Below are positions 13,773 through 13,993 of a stretch of DNA of 13,993 nt, one piece after another. The notes under the pieces were generated by a model. The model made no database searches. It was given only the letters and a program-made list of their open reading frames with translations, and was not told the DNA's origin. The DNA is from JAFGQJ01 sp964588525. GTDB taxonomy: Bacteria; Spirochaetota; Spirochaetia; SZUA-6; DRHE01. The position numbers and the translations under genes were made by a program. The stretch's first letter is position 1, and each line of letters begins with the position of its first letter. The stretch covers positions 1-13,993 of the forward strand of contig CAZPQC010000099.1 in NCBI GenBank assembly GCA_964588525.1. Reading direction: 5' to 3'.

Positions 13773-13993
13773 ATAGACAGCGTCCCGGACTGGTTGAAAC
13801 GAGCATTCATTAGATCGGACTCCTCGGTTTTGTACAATTCACCGTTTTCTCAAACACTCGAAAGGGGTATCAACACCTTTGCCCTGGATCTCTATGCTGC
13901 ACTGCGGGAAGAGCCAGGTAATCTCTTCTTTTCTCCATATAACACGTATAAGGCCTCGGAAAGTCAAGAGACAAACCTTCCCCTGACAATTCT
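13773..13993 (+). pseudogene. Serpin N-terminal fragment, right edge, possibly degenerate
   Basis: The frame directly following the rtcB stop stays open to the window end. At 13869-13943 it reads INTFALDLYAALREEPGN followed by LFFSPYN, a close match to the first helix and strand of serpins (protease inhibitors, usually '..FAxDLYxxL....NxFFSPxSI..AL'). After SPYN the expected serpin continuation (ISxALAM) is replaced by TYKASESQETNLPL, which suggests a frameshift, recombination or decay. No ATG precedes it; a TTG at 13794 is possible but has no ribosome binding site. It could also be a partial intact gene with an unusual start. Confidence 0.45.

Overview
The window is about 14 kb of bacterial DNA in which every supportable gene lies on the + strand. 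The organism cannot be named from the sequence. It reads as a sulfatase-bearing bacterium with lipoproteins and many membrane proteases. Spirochaetes and the planctomycete/lentisphaera group are possible hosts, but that is a guess. By eye, base composition changes along the window: the sulfatase and the Ro/ubiquitin-like genes are GC-rich, while the leader around 1500-1570 and much of the region from 6550 onward are more AT-rich.

Layout. (1) The 3' part of a type I sulfatase (1-1418). (2) A gene-free leader (1419-1858) with folded RNA elements and a strong intrinsic terminator (1801-1837) placed just before the next ribosome binding site. (3) A small ubiquitin-like protein ending in Phe-Gly (1859-2095). 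(4) A five-unit array of Y-RNA-like genes (2111-3019). Each has a two-part closing stem with a shared GAAGCRTACAMAC motif and an AACTT/AACTC internal-loop strand, and each encloses a tRNA-like module. In three units the tRNA parts are circularly permuted (T arm, closed acceptor stem, D arm). In two they are in normal tRNA order with an intact anticodon arm. (5) A Ro60/Rsr (TROVE + von Willebrand A-like) protein (3097-4608). (6) Three tightly packed genes: an unassigned 296-residue protein, a JAB/JAMM metallopeptidase and an E1-like ThiF-fold adenylyltransferase (4605-6546). (7) A 457-base gap, then a membrane module: a leucine-rich-repeat lipoprotein, a CPBP intramembrane protease and two M50 site-2-protease-like proteins with TPR-like segments (7004-12450). 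(8) An RtcB-type RNA ligase (12648-13772). (9) The start of a serpin-like sequence, possibly degenerate, running off the right edge.

How it may work. Ro60 bound to Y RNAs is an RNA-surveillance particle, and in Salmonella rsr, the yrl RNAs and rtcBA sit together. Here the same theme (Ro + Y RNAs + RtcB) is interleaved with what looks like a small ubiquitin-like modification set: modifier, E1 and JAB, with the 296-residue protein as a possible partner. The simplest hypothesis is a Ro-Y RNA particle whose protein partners, or Ro itself, are tagged by the ubiquitin-like protein and untagged by the JAB enzyme, with the varied tRNA mimics choosing the client or effector. The physical linkage and the RNA folds are seen directly; the shared function is inference.
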